A stretch of 64,000 nt of DNA, from positions 310,001 to 374,000 of the forward strand of contig NZ_FOBH01000002.1 of NCBI RefSeq assembly GCF_900109785.1, given 5' to 3'. Below the pieces are notes generated by a model. It was not told the origin of the DNA. It saw nothing but the letters and a program-made list of their open reading frames with translations, and ran no database searches. The DNA comes from Nitrosovibrio tenuis (lineage in GTDB: Bacteria; Pseudomonadota; Gammaproteobacteria; Burkholderiales; Nitrosomonadaceae). The translations under genes and the position numbers were made by a program. Positions 1 through 8,826 of the stretch are shown here, piece by piece. Each line of letters opens with the position of its first letter. Within the stretch, counting starts at the first letter, position 1.

Positions 1-228
1 AAACTCCAGCGTGAATTCCTCTTCCATACTTGCCCGGTCGTTGGAATCAGATTCGCTGACGATGCCTTGCATATGCACAAGCGTGCCCTGTGCGTTTTCG
101 AGCAGTTGGCGCCGTTCGTCCTCCAATCTGAGGCGGAAAAATTCCAGTTGTGCGGCGCACATATACTCGCCCGGTGGCACTGCGCCAATAGTCGTCTCAG
201 CTGAAGAATTCGATTGCTTTTTTTTCAT
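1..228 (-). CDS. dksA: DksA-family RNA polymerase-binding regulator, cut by the window edge
   Basis: Only the first 76 codons are present; the gene runs off the left edge. Read on the minus strand from the ATG at 228 it gives MKKKQSNSSAETT, then EYMCAAQLEFFRLRLE and DSNDRASMEEEFTLE. These match the conserved N-terminal half of DksA, including the coiled-coil tip with two acidic residues (DxxD-type) that enters the RNA polymerase secondary channel. DksA binds RNA polymerase with ppGpp, lowering rRNA and raising amino-acid biosynthesis transcription. A purine-rich GGTGA lies upstream of the ATG. The C-terminal four-cysteine zinc finger is outside the window, so a TraR/DksA paralogue cannot be fully excluded. 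Confidence 0.85.
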   Translation of the reverse strand, partial: MKKKQSNSSAETTIGAVPPGEYMCAAQLEFFRLRLEDERRQLLENAQGTLVHMQGIVSESDSNDRASMEEEFTLEF

Positions 229-441
229 CACATTTCACCATTAATGCAGGTCTATCCCGGTCAACTGTGCCGTCAATCCCTATGTGCCACAAACCTGCCA
301 TGCTATACCACCATCCGCTTAAAGTCTCCGAAATTTACGGCCTTCCGCTTTCCATTCATCGATGCTGCACCTCGCCTGTGCCTTCCCTTTCGTGTTAACG
401 ACCTCTTGCCCTGTATGGGCAAAATGCGCATACTAGTCAAT

Positions 442-840
442 ATGAGTTCATTTTTCCGCAAGCTTGTACTCGTTCTGACCATGGTGGGGCTACCCTTGCA
501 AGCCGTACAGGCCGCGATCATGCCGCTGTGCGCACAAGCCAAAAAGATATCTGCCGGGCTTGAAGCTCAAACTTCTTCTGCAGATTTGACCCCCATCTCT
601 TCTTCCGCTTGTAGCCAGCATAGCGAGAGCGATGAGCAACATGTTAACGGTCACGGCACAGCTGATGATATAGCCTTCGTTTTATCCTGCGATGGCGTCG
701 TGTGCCACATAAGCGGGGGCGCATTGCCTCCCGCGGCCGCGGCCCTGAATCTCGCCGATGGTTTTTCTTACGCCGCATCTTTCAACTCCAGCTTTACTTC
801 CTCCATCCTTCCGCAACCGCAGCGTCCTCCGCTTATCTAG
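442..840 (+). CDS. CzcI/DUF2946-like small exported metal-response protein
   Basis: A 132-residue protein just upstream of the CusCBA genes. It begins MSSFFRKLVLVLTMVGLPLQ, a clear signal peptide ending near AVQA. The mature part carries Cys/His clusters (CSQHSESDEQHVNGHG, then CDGVVCHISGG) and a low-complexity tail. Small secreted proteins with a CxxCH-type motif next to czc/cus operons belong to the CzcI/DUF2946 group and are thought to help sense or regulate metal efflux in the periplasm. That role is inferred from position and composition. Upstream in-frame ATGs at 415 and 424 are possible; 442 gives the usual signal peptide. No strong ribosome binding site supports any of them. Confidence 0.6.
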   Translation: MSSFFRKLVLVLTMVGLPLQAVQAAIMPLCAQAKKISAGLEAQTSSADLTPISSSACSQHSESDEQHVNGHGTADDIAFVLSCDGVVCHISGGALPPAAAALNLADGFSYAASFNSSFTSSILPQPQRPPLI

Positions 841-1059
841 CGCTCGATAGAAGAAATCCGCCTGTTGCACCGGTTTCTGTTTCTCGCCCGGTGCCACGGG
901 ATGGCCATTTAGTCTAACTCGCACCCAGGATTTATTTCGTCCCCAGGATTTCTGACGGTACTCAGCTTTACGGCAACTTGCTGGCCGCTGCGTTTTTGCG
1001 GCTGAATCAGTTTGTCTGTGCGGCCAGCGAGATCGTCAGCGAGATTTAAGGAGATCAGC

Positions 1060-2457
1060 ATGAACATCGCGATGTTCCAGAGCTCAAGGATTCGAAGGGC
1101 GGCTATTGTCCCCTTCTTTGCAATCGTCATGTTTTCGGGAAATGTGAAGTCAGAGGTTCCAGCCAGCGGATATGCATTAACGGCTACGCCAAAAGCCTCT
1201 GAAATATTCTCCGGAGCGCCTGCAACACATACCAACTCTACGCAACTGAATATGCTCATCGCGGAAGCGGTAGCAAACAATCCCGAAATCCGGGCTGCGT
1301 TAAAGGCACGCGAAGCCGCCAGCCAGAGGATATCGCCGGCGGAGGCACTCGACGATCCTGTCCTCGAAGCCGGGGTGATCAACGCACCGTTGGCCTCATC
1401 GCCCTTCAATCGCGAGGACATGACCATGAAAATGATCGGTCTGTCCCAACGCCTGCCTTTTCCGGGGAAACGCGGGTTGCGCAAGGATGTCGCCGCCAAG
1501 GATGCGGAGAGCATCGGCTACGGTTACCAGGAAACCGTGAACCGTGTCGTACGCGATATCAAGATCGCTTATTTCGATCTGGGACTCACGCTCGAAAGGA
1601 CGCGGATAGTCGAGAAAAACAAACTGATACTGGAGGATTTGCTACACATCGCTGAGCAACACTACGGGGTAGGCCTGGGAAGCCAGGCCGATGCACTGAA
1701 GGCACAGACGCAGATATCAAAAATAGTGGATGAACTGCTCAGGCTTGCACGCGAACGGCCGACCGTTGAAGCCGAGCTCATTCGCGCGCTTGGCCGCAGC
1801 GCAAATATCCCCTTGCCGGCAACGGAGCCGCCGCAGTTGCAGGAAGAGACCTTGAGCCTGGAATCATTGCGCGAAACCGCCGTGGCGCAGCGTCCGCAGT
1901 TGTTAGCACTGCAAAGTATCGTTTCGCGAGAAGAAAAGGCGTTCGATCTGGCACGTAAAAATTATTACCCCGATTTTGACGTACGGCTGGCCTACGGCCA
2001 GCGCGACAACATGCTGGACGGTGTCAGGCGCCCCGACATGGTGACCCTGACGGTGGCCGTAAACCTGCCGGTGTGGCGTGAGAACAAGCTCGCGCCGCGC
2101 GTAGCCGAGGCCCTGGCAAGGCGCGATCAGGCCCTGAGCCTATACGAGGCGCAGCGCAACGACATAGCGGCCAGCCTGCGTCAGCAGGTTGCGATGGTCG
2201 AGCAAAACCTGAAATCAGCGCGGCTCTATCAGACCGCCATCCTGCCGCAGGCTCGGCTTACAGTTGAATCGGCATTGGCCGCGTACCGCGTCAATCGCGT
2301 CGATTTCCTGACGCTGCTCGATAGCCAGATGACCGTATTCAACTATGAAATCAGCTTGGCCACAACTATGGCGAGTCACAACAAGGCGCTTGCGGAAATC
2401 GACCTGCTGATCGGCAAGCCCGCGATTAGCCTGGTCAATCCAGCGGAGCTGCAATGA
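1060..2457 (+). CDS. cusC: Outer-membrane efflux channel of the RND copper pump (CusC/CzcC)
   Basis: A 465-residue TolC/OEP-family protein forming the outer-membrane exit duct of the tripartite metal pump. The start at 1060 follows a clear AAGGAG. A signal peptide (about residues 1-30, AIVPFFAIVMFSGNVKS) is followed by two OEP repeats. Typical CzcC signatures are visible: QRLPFPGKRGLRKD near residue 130 and NYYPDFDVRLAYGQ near residue 310. No lipobox cysteine is seen, unlike E. coli CusC. The stop codon overlaps the ATG of cusB (ATGA), so the genes are translationally coupled. Metal specificity is taken from cusA and cusF; the protein alone could equally be called CzcC. Confidence 0.9.
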   Translation: MNIAMFQSSRIRRAAIVPFFAIVMFSGNVKSEVPASGYALTATPKASEIFSGAPATHTNSTQLNMLIAEAVANNPEIRAALKAREAASQRISPAEALDDPVLEAGVINAPLASSPFNREDMTMKMIGLSQRLPFPGKRGLRKDVAAKDAESIGYGYQETVNRVVRDIKIAYFDLGLTLERTRIVEKNKLILEDLLHIAEQHYGVGLGSQADALKAQTQISKIVDELLRLARERPTVEAELIRALGRSANIPLPATEPPQLQEETLSLESLRETAVAQRPQLLALQSIVSREEKAFDLARKNYYPDFDVRLAYGQRDNMLDGVRRPDMVTLTVAVNLPVWRENKLAPRVAEALARRDQALSLYEAQRNDIAASLRQQVAMVEQNLKSARLYQTAILPQARLTVESALAAYRVNRVDFLTLLDSQMTVFNYEISLATTMASHNKALAEIDLLIGKPAISLVNPAELQ

Positions 2458-4073
2458 AAGCCACCGCCGGATTTATAGCCATAATCGCCATGGCCGCAGC
2501 CTTTCTCGCCGCGGGATATTGGTGGGGCAGCGCTCAATCGGTAACACCTGCGGGTGAATCTCCCGGCCTGCCGGAGGCCTCGAAATCCGAGGGCAAGAAG
2601 GGCAAGATTCTCTACTACCGTAATCCGATGGGGCACCCCGACACGTCGCCGGTGCCGAAGAAAGATTCGATGGGCATGGACTATTTTCCTGTGTACGAGG
2701 GGGAAGCGCCGCCATCTGACAGTTCGGTAGTGAAGATCAGTACCGAAAAAATACAAAAGCTGGGGGTGAGAACAGAGATCGCCGCGCTGCGCGAACTCAC
2801 CCGCACGGTAAGGGCAGTCGCAACGGTCCAGGCAGACGAGCGGAGGCTGTATACCGTCGCCCCCAAGTTCGAAGGTTGGATACAGCGACTCTATGTGAAC
2901 TCCACCGGCCAGGCAGTGAGAAAGGGCGATGCGCTCATGGATGTATACAGTCCCGAACTGATCACAGCGCAGCATGAATATCTTATCGCCAAGAGAGGGA
3001 TTCAGTCGGTCGAGGGTAGCGGCCTTGAGGTTCGGGCGGGGATGCAGCGGCTAGCCGAGAATGCCTTGCAGAGGCTGCACAACTGGGACATATCGGAAAC
3101 CGATCTGCAGACGCTGCAGCAAGAGGGCAAGATCAAACGGTATCTCACGTTGCGTTCAGCAGCCAGTGGTGTGGTGTTGGAAAAACACGCCATTCAGGGG
3201 CAGCGCTTCACGCCGGGAGAAATACTGTATCAGATCGCCGATCTGTCCAGCGTATGGATGCTGGCAGACGTGTTCGAACAGGATCTGAGCGTTTTGCGCC
3301 GGGGCCAATCCGCCACCATAAGGGTCGATGCATACCCGGACAAAGTATTCAACGGCAAGGTGACGTTTATCTACCCCACGGTGATGCCGGAAACCCGTAC
3401 CGCCAAAGTGCGCATCGAGCTGCCCAATAATGAGGGTCTGCTCAAGCCCGCCATGTACGGAAGAGTGGAGTTCGCCTCAATCCCCAGCAAAGACAAGGTG
3501 CTTACGGTGCCCGACTCGGCGGTGCTCGATACCGGCACCCGCCGCTTGGTGCTGGTGGATCTGGGCGAGGGCCGATTTGAGCCGCGTACGGTGAAACTCG
3601 GCATACACGCTGACGGGTACGCTGAAGTGCTGGGAGGATTGCAGGCTGGGGAGGCGGTTGTAGTCAGCGCAAACTTTCTCATCGACGCCGAGAGTAACCT
3701 CAAGGCAGCGCTGGGCGGCTTCGGCCATCCTCCATCAGGTTCGCCTGCCGAGAACGAGCAGGGCAAGCCCGCTGCATTGCTGCCGGCGAGTCATCACGGC
3801 GAGGGCAGCATTGAAGCAATGGATTGGGCGCACGGGACGATAACCATCATGCACAGTCCGATCGCCAGCCTCCGGTGGCCAGCGATGACCATGGACTTTC
3901 GTGCCAAAGATCCGGCATTGCTGCGGCCGTTCAAACCCGGCCAGAAGATTGATTTCGATATAGTCGAGGAGTCGGCCGGTGAGTATGTGATCATTCGCAT
4001 CCAACCGGCCGGCGGCAACCTCCTGGTCAGCCCTCCTGCCAACCCCGCCTCCAGCGATCAGGGGAAGCACTGA
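2454..4073 (+). CDS. cusB: Periplasmic adaptor (membrane fusion) protein with metal-binding domains at both ends (CusB)
   Basis: A 539-residue HlyD/CusB-family adaptor linking CusA to CusC. Residues 5-25 form an N-terminal membrane anchor. About residues 52-82 form a heavy-metal-binding domain (YYRNPMGHPDTSPVP, DSMGMDYFPVY) rich in Met and His. The barrel-sandwich, alpha-hairpin and beta-barrel region follows (KFEGWIQRLYVNSTGQAV, GEILYQIADLSSVWM). About residues 450-518 are a CusF-like OB domain with the copper ligand motif LRWPAMTMDF. Fusion of a CusF module to the adaptor lets it take copper from, or act like, the separate chaperone at 7801. It overlaps cusC by 4 bases and cusA by 1 base. 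Confidence 0.93.
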   Translation: MKATAGFIAIIAMAAAFLAAGYWWGSAQSVTPAGESPGLPEASKSEGKKGKILYYRNPMGHPDTSPVPKKDSMGMDYFPVYEGEAPPSDSSVVKISTEKIQKLGVRTEIAALRELTRTVRAVATVQADERRLYTVAPKFEGWIQRLYVNSTGQAVRKGDALMDVYSPELITAQHEYLIAKRGIQSVEGSGLEVRAGMQRLAENALQRLHNWDISETDLQTLQQEGKIKRYLTLRSAASGVVLEKHAIQGQRFTPGEILYQIADLSSVWMLADVFEQDLSVLRRGQSATIRVDAYPDKVFNGKVTFIYPTVMPETRTAKVRIELPNNEGLLKPAMYGRVEFASIPSKDKVLTVPDSAVLDTGTRRLVLVDLGEGRFEPRTVKLGIHADGYAEVLGGLQAGEAVVVSANFLIDAESNLKAALGGFGHPPSGSPAENEQGKPAALLPASHHGEGSIEAMDWAHGTITIMHSPIASLRWPAMTMDFRAKDPALLRPFKPGQKIDFDIVEESAGEYVIIRIQPAGGNLLVSPPANPASSDQGKH

Positions 4074-7000
4074 TGCTCGGCCGAGTTATTGAATGGTCTG
4101 CGCGCAACGTGTTCCTGGTGTTGCTGGCGACAGCATTTATCATTGGCCTCGGCATTTACTCCGTGATGCGTACGCCGCTGGACGCGATTCCGGATCTCTC
4201 GGATGTGCAGGTGATCATCTACACCGAGTACCCGGGCCAGGCGCCGCAGGTAGTGGAAGACCAGGTCACCTATCCCTTGAGCACGGCCATGCTGGCCGTG
4301 CCGAAATCCAAGGTCGTGCGCGGGCTCTCGGTGTTCGGCGCATCCTTTATCTATGTCATTTTCGAAGATGGCACCGATATCTACTGGGCACGAACCCGGG
4401 TGCTCGAATATCTTAATTTTGCAGCGGGACGCATGCCTCGGGGGGTCACTCCGACCTTGGGGCCGGACGCCACAGGCGTTGGTTGGGTGTATCAATATGT
4501 CATTGTCGCCGCCCAGCATACGCTAGCGGAACTGCGCACTATACAGGACTGGTTCGTGCGTTATCAGCTTACCAAGGCCCACGGCGTGGCCGAGGTGGCG
4601 AGCGTAGGCGGCTTTGTCAAAACCTACCAGGTTACTGTGGAGCCGCGCAAGTTGCAGGCTTATGGAATTCCTCTCAACCAGGTCGCGGCGGTAATTCGTG
4701 CCAGTAACCGCGACGTAGGCGGGCGGGTGATCGAGATGGCGGAGACCGAATACGTGGTGCGAGGCCGCGGCTACCTGCGTGGCATAGCCGACATTGAGAA
4801 TCTGGTGCTCAAGGCGGAACAAGGCACGCCCGTACTGATCCGCGACGTGGCGCGGGTCGAACTGGCGCCGGATGAACGGCGCGGAATCGCGGAGCTGAAC
4901 GGCGAAGGTGAGGTCGTTTCCGGTATCGTCGTAGCACGTTATGGCCAGAATGCGCTCGACGTCATTGACAACCTGAAAAGCAAGATTGCGGAAATCGCCA
5001 GCGGTTTGCCGGAGGGGGTGTCGTTGCAGGCGGTCTATGACCGTTCAGGCCTGATCCATCGCGCCATTGACAACCTGAAGCGGGTCCTGATCGAGGAGAG
5101 TATCGTCGTGGCCGTGGTTTGCATGGTGTTTCTCATGCATGCAAGGAGCGCGCTGGTGGCGATCGTCATGCTTCCCATCGGCGTGCTCATCGCGTTGAGC
5201 GCCATGCATATGATGGGGCTCAATTCCAATATCATGAGCCTGGGCGGTATTGCCATTGCCATCGGTGCCATGGTGGATGCCGCAATCGTCATGATCGAGA
5301 ACGCCCACAAGCACCTCGAGCGCGCTCCGCCGGGGGCGCCCCCCCTGCAAATCATAATCGATGCCTGCCGCGAGGTGGGGCCTGCGCTGTTCTTCAGCCT
5401 GCTCATCATCACGGTTTCGTTCCTGCCGGTATTCACGCTCGAAGCGCAGGAAGGGCGTATGTTCGCACCGCTCGCCTACACAAAAACGTTCGCCATGGCG
5501 GGTGCGGCGCTACTGTCCATCACCCTGGTGCCGGTGCTGATGTTTCTGTTTATCCGCGGCAAGATAATGCCTGAGCAGAAAAATCCTATTAACCGCTTTC
5601 TGATATGGACTTACCGTCCCGTCATTGCCTGGGTCATGCGCTGGAAGAAGCTCACCATTGCGGCCGCCGTGATCGCGCTTGCGGTTTCGGTATTTCCGGC
5701 GATGAAACTGGGCAGTGAGTTCATGCCAACATTGAACGAGGGAAGCCTGCTGTACATGCCCATCACCTTGCCAGCGGTTTCGGTCACCAAATCCGCCGAG
5801 CTGTTGCAGACCCAAGACAAAATCATCAAGACTTTTCCTGAGGTGGAGTCGGTGTTCGGCAAGGCCGGGCGTGCCAACACCGCCACCGACCCGGCCCCGC
5901 TGGAGATGGCCGAGACCGTCATCAACCTGAAACCGGAAAATGAGTGGCGCCCCGGCATGACCATCGACAAGCTGATCACGGAACTGGATCATGCGCTTCA
6001 GATTCCCGGGGTCAGCAATGCCTGGACCATGCCGATCAAGAACAGGATCGACATGCTCGCCACCGGCATTCGCACGCCCATCGGCATCAAGGTATTCGGC
6101 AAAGACTTGGGCGAAATGGAAGAGCTCGCCACGGAGATCGAAGCCGTCGTGAAAACGGTGTCCGGGACCACCAGCGCCTACGCGGAACGGACCACCGGCG
6201 GTTACTACCTCGATATCGAGCCCGACCGCATTGCGCTCGCCCGTTATGGGCTGGTGGTGGGTGATTTGCTGGAAGTGATCTCAGTGGCGCTGGGCAGCGA
6301 GATGCTCACGACCACGGTAGAGGGCCGTGAGCGTTTTGCTGTTACCGTGCGCTATCCGCGCGAATTGCGGCAGGATCCTTTAACCATTGCCACTCAGGTC
6401 TTAATACCCATCATGAACGGCGCCATGATTCCGTTGGGGCAGCTTGCAAGCGTAAAAACGGTTAAGGCTCCTCCGAGTATTCGTACCGAGAACGCGCTGC
6501 TGTCAGCGTATATCTTTATTGATATTCGCAACCGCGACATCGGGAGCTATGTAGCCGACGCGCAAAAAGCGGTGGCAGAGCGGGTGAAATTCCCGCCCGG
6601 ATACTACGCGACCTGGAGCGGCCAGTTCGAATATATGGAACGGGCCAAGCAGAAGCTGAAGGTAGTCGTGCCGCTCACCCTGACGATCATTTTTCTGCTT
6701 CTGTACCTCAATTTCCGGCGGTTTACCGAAACTCTCATCGTCATGCTGTCGGTACCCTTTTCGCTGGTCGGGGGTGTCTGGCTGATATGGCTGCTCGGCT
6801 ACAATCTCAGCGTCGCGGTAGCGGTGGGGTTCATCGCGCTCGCCGGTGTCGCTGCAGAGACTGGAATCGTGATGCTGATCTATCTCGACCATGCCTGGGA
6901 AGCCGCCAAGGCGAAACGCGCGGCCACAGGTGCTAAACCATCGATTACCGACCTGTATGCGGCAATCATGGAGGGCGCGGTTGAACGGGTTCGGCCAAAG

Positions 7001-7198
7001 TTGATGACGGTAATGGCGATTATGGCGGGTCTTTTGCCCATCATGTGGGGTAGCGGTACCGGTTCGGAAGTGATGCGACGCATTGCCGCGCCCATGGTCG
7101 GGGGAATGGTGTCGTCCACCATACTTACCTTGATCGTTATCCCCGCCATTTATGCAATCGTCAAAGAATGGAATTTGCGTAAACGGACGGATATATGA
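4073..7198 (+). CDS. cusA: RND-family Cu(I)/Ag(I) efflux pump, inner-membrane subunit (CusA)
   Basis: A 1041-residue heavy-metal RND transporter of normal family length, with twelve predicted membrane helices and two large periplasmic loops. It exports Cu+/Ag+ from periplasm or cytoplasm using the proton gradient. Seen in the sequence: TPLDAIPDLSDVQVIIYTEY (N-terminal HME-RND signature), GAMVDAAIVMIENAHKH in TM4 with the proton-relay Asp, ETGIVMLIYLDHAW with the relay Glu, and RPKLMTVMAIMAGLLP with the relay Lys. The porter segment MPIKNRIDMLATGIRTP matches the monovalent-metal (CusA) rather than divalent (CzcA) subgroup. The TGATG junction overlaps cusB. Confidence 0.94.
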   Translation: MLGRVIEWSARNVFLVLLATAFIIGLGIYSVMRTPLDAIPDLSDVQVIIYTEYPGQAPQVVEDQVTYPLSTAMLAVPKSKVVRGLSVFGASFIYVIFEDGTDIYWARTRVLEYLNFAAGRMPRGVTPTLGPDATGVGWVYQYVIVAAQHTLAELRTIQDWFVRYQLTKAHGVAEVASVGGFVKTYQVTVEPRKLQAYGIPLNQVAAVIRASNRDVGGRVIEMAETEYVVRGRGYLRGIADIENLVLKAEQGTPVLIRDVARVELAPDERRGIAELNGEGEVVSGIVVARYGQNALDVIDNLKSKIAEIASGLPEGVSLQAVYDRSGLIHRAIDNLKRVLIEESIVVAVVCMVFLMHARSALVAIVMLPIGVLIALSAMHMMGLNSNIMSLGGIAIAIGAMVDAAIVMIENAHKHLERAPPGAPPLQIIIDACREVGPALFFSLLIITVSFLPVFTLEAQEGRMFAPLAYTKTFAMAGAALLSITLVPVLMFLFIRGKIMPEQKNPINRFLIWTYRPVIAWVMRWKKLTIAAAVIALAVSVFPAMKLGSEFMPTLNEGSLLYMPITLPAVSVTKSAELLQTQDKIIKTFPEVESVFGKAGRANTATDPAPLEMAETVINLKPENEWRPGMTIDKLITELDHALQIPGVSNAWTMPIKNRIDMLATGIRTPIGIKVFGKDLGEMEELATEIEAVVKTVSGTTSAYAERTTGGYYLDIEPDRIALARYGLVVGDLLEVISVALGSEMLTTTVEGRERFAVTVRYPRELRQDPLTIATQVLIPIMNGAMIPLGQLASVKTVKAPPSIRTENALLSAYIFIDIRNRDIGSYVADAQKAVAERVKFPPGYYATWSGQFEYMERAKQKLKVVVPLTLTIIFLLLYLNFRRFTETLIVMLSVPFSLVGGVWLIWLLGYNLSVAVAVGFIALAGVAAETGIVMLIYLDHAWEAAKAKRAATGAKPSITDLYAAIMEGAVERVRPKLMTVMAIMAGLLPIMWGSGTGSEVMRRIAAPMVGGMVSSTILTLIVIPAIYAIVKEWNLRKRTDI

Positions 7199-7800
7199 CA
7201 AATGTTTTACAGTGCTTTCACTAGGCATAAATTGGTACATTTATCGCGGCGTTTCACTCGCAGGTAATTTCTTAACAGTACGATATAACACATTAATTAT
7301 AATAAAACTTACAATTTTTTTAAATTGCTGAGTAAAGACAGCCCATCAAAGCTAGCTCAGAAGGGCGGGTTGAGCGAAGTGGTGCCACTGGCGACACTGC
7401 GAGAAGGTACATCTGGTCGATTCATCTGCTTCATTAGCGTTATCTCTTTCTTCGAATCATCTTAAACAGGGATATTTCATGAAAACGAGAGATTTTTCGG
7501 TTTTAGTTATCACTACGCGAGTGCCATCTTCCCTAGTCTCATTGATTGTTGGAAACACCAGTACGGGTCGTGTGAGATAATATCGATACGGTTGAGATCC
7601 AGCATTACCCGGTCTGGCCGGGGCGTTATGGGGAAGGCCGTACAACAAACTTCACCCCCCTGGTACACGCTTCGCAGGAGCGTACCCATAAGGTATAGAT
7701 GAAGAGGAGTATGTTCGGCACATCGAGCCGACGGGCAACCGCCAAAATCGCACGACATATCAAATCATTCAAACCCAATCCCTATAAAAGGAACAACGCA
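7199..7800. other. Spacer between cusA and cusF
   Basis: About 600 bases with no convincing gene. An AT-rich stretch at 7265-7325 could hold a promoter. A 33-codon open frame at 7479-7580 (MKTRDFSVLVITTRV...) is seen but has no recognisable similarity. A frame from 7699 joins the cusF frame and would add a basic 34-residue extension; the better ribosome site favours the start at 7801. Confidence 0.5.
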
Positions 7801-8127
7801 ATGAAATTCATCCCAACTCTTGCCTTAATTCTCGCTTTCTCCGCCTCTGGCCTCGCCACTGCGCAAACCGCCGGCATGAGCGACGAACCTGGCGCCGGTT
7901 CAAAAGCAACCACCCATAAAACTATCGCCGTAGTCAAAGGCGTGGATACGGCCAACGGCAAGGTCAAGCTCGCGCATGAGCCCGTTAAAAGCCTGAACTG
8001 GCCCGCGATGACCATGAATTTTTCGGTCAAGGACCCGGCGCTGTTCGACAAGCTTGTGGTAGGCAAAAAGGTTGAAGTCGAGTTCGTGCAGCAGGGCTCC
8101 ACCTCCGTCATTACCGCTGTGAGGTAA
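7801..8127 (+). CDS. cusF: Periplasmic copper chaperone CusF
   Basis: A 108-residue exported protein. MKFIPTLALILAFSASGLA is a signal peptide, with cleavage predicted after ATAQ. The mature OB-fold domain (KTIAVVKGVDTANGKVKL) carries the Cu(I)/Ag(I) ligand set of CusF: His59, Trp67, Met70 and Met72 in HEPVKSLNWPAMTMNF. CusF binds Cu+ in the periplasm and hands it to CusB/CusA. The ATG at 7801 follows AAAGGAA at 8-base spacing. It lies 600 bases downstream of cusA, so it may have its own promoter. It closely resembles the C-terminal domain of the cusB product. Confidence 0.92.
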   Translation: MKFIPTLALILAFSASGLATAQTAGMSDEPGAGSKATTHKTIAVVKGVDTANGKVKLAHEPVKSLNWPAMTMNFSVKDPALFDKLVVGKKVEVEFVQQGSTSVITAVR

Positions 8128-8826
8128 GGCCAAGTAGATGCGACGACCCGAGATTGGTCACGCCTTCGGTATTGCGCCTTAGTCGTTGGCGATTTTCAGG
8201 AATTCTGACAAGCGCCGGGCATGCACCCGCAGTTCAGGAACCGCGATTGCTTCCCACAAGCGGGCCTTCAGCATGGTCCTATATAGAAAAAATTTTCTGC
8301 TGGACGCCTTGGCAATTGATCACTCGGTAATCATCGTTCACCTCGAATCCAATCCTGGTCGGGTCCTGTTGCAGGTAGCCCTCATCCCTCAACCGGTCTT
8401 TTAATCCCTTCCGGCATATTTTCAGACCTTGCGGGCAGACCGGCGCGCCAGAACGCCGAATCAGGCTCCGAGCATAAAAAATAAAAACGCCCGCTGAGCG
8501 GATCAATCAAGAGCTCTCCTACTGCTGATCCTGATTTACGTAATACGATCCTGCGGGCTTCCCTGGCTCGACGCTTCCCGCGCTACATAACCTATAACGC
8601 TACCGCGATAAGGCAGAAGCTTTCCAGGTTCAACCACTACGGCTTCATTGACAGTATGCGCATGAGCTTCAACCATTCGCTAAATTGCCATATCAGTGCA
8701 TCCACGGCAGCGCCAACGATGGCAGGTTATGGTACGGCATGGGGATTATTAATACCCGGCGATTAGAAATACCGCGATGGATCGGTTATACATATATATA
8801 AGACGGTAACTTCAGGGACTCGGAAA
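8128..8826. other. Spacer between cusF and copA
   Basis: About 700 bases without a supported gene. A 75-codon minus-strand frame at 8279-8506 has no recognisable domain. A minus-strand terminator-like hairpin lies at 8475-8501. An AT-rich TATACATATATATAAG near 8790-8806 is a plausible promoter element for copA. Confidence 0.5.
8475..8501 (-). terminator. Terminator-like hairpin without an obvious gene
   Basis: On the minus strand CCGCTCAGCGG is followed by GCGTTTTTATTTTTT. The stem is short (CCGCT/AGCGG with a one-base loop, or four pairs with a three-base loop), with a long U-run. No convincing minus-strand gene lies upstream, so it may end a small RNA or be a remnant. Confidence 0.45.

Noticed and set aside
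6503-7240. 245-codon minus-strand frame
   Set aside because: Antisense to cusA; no recognisable motif.
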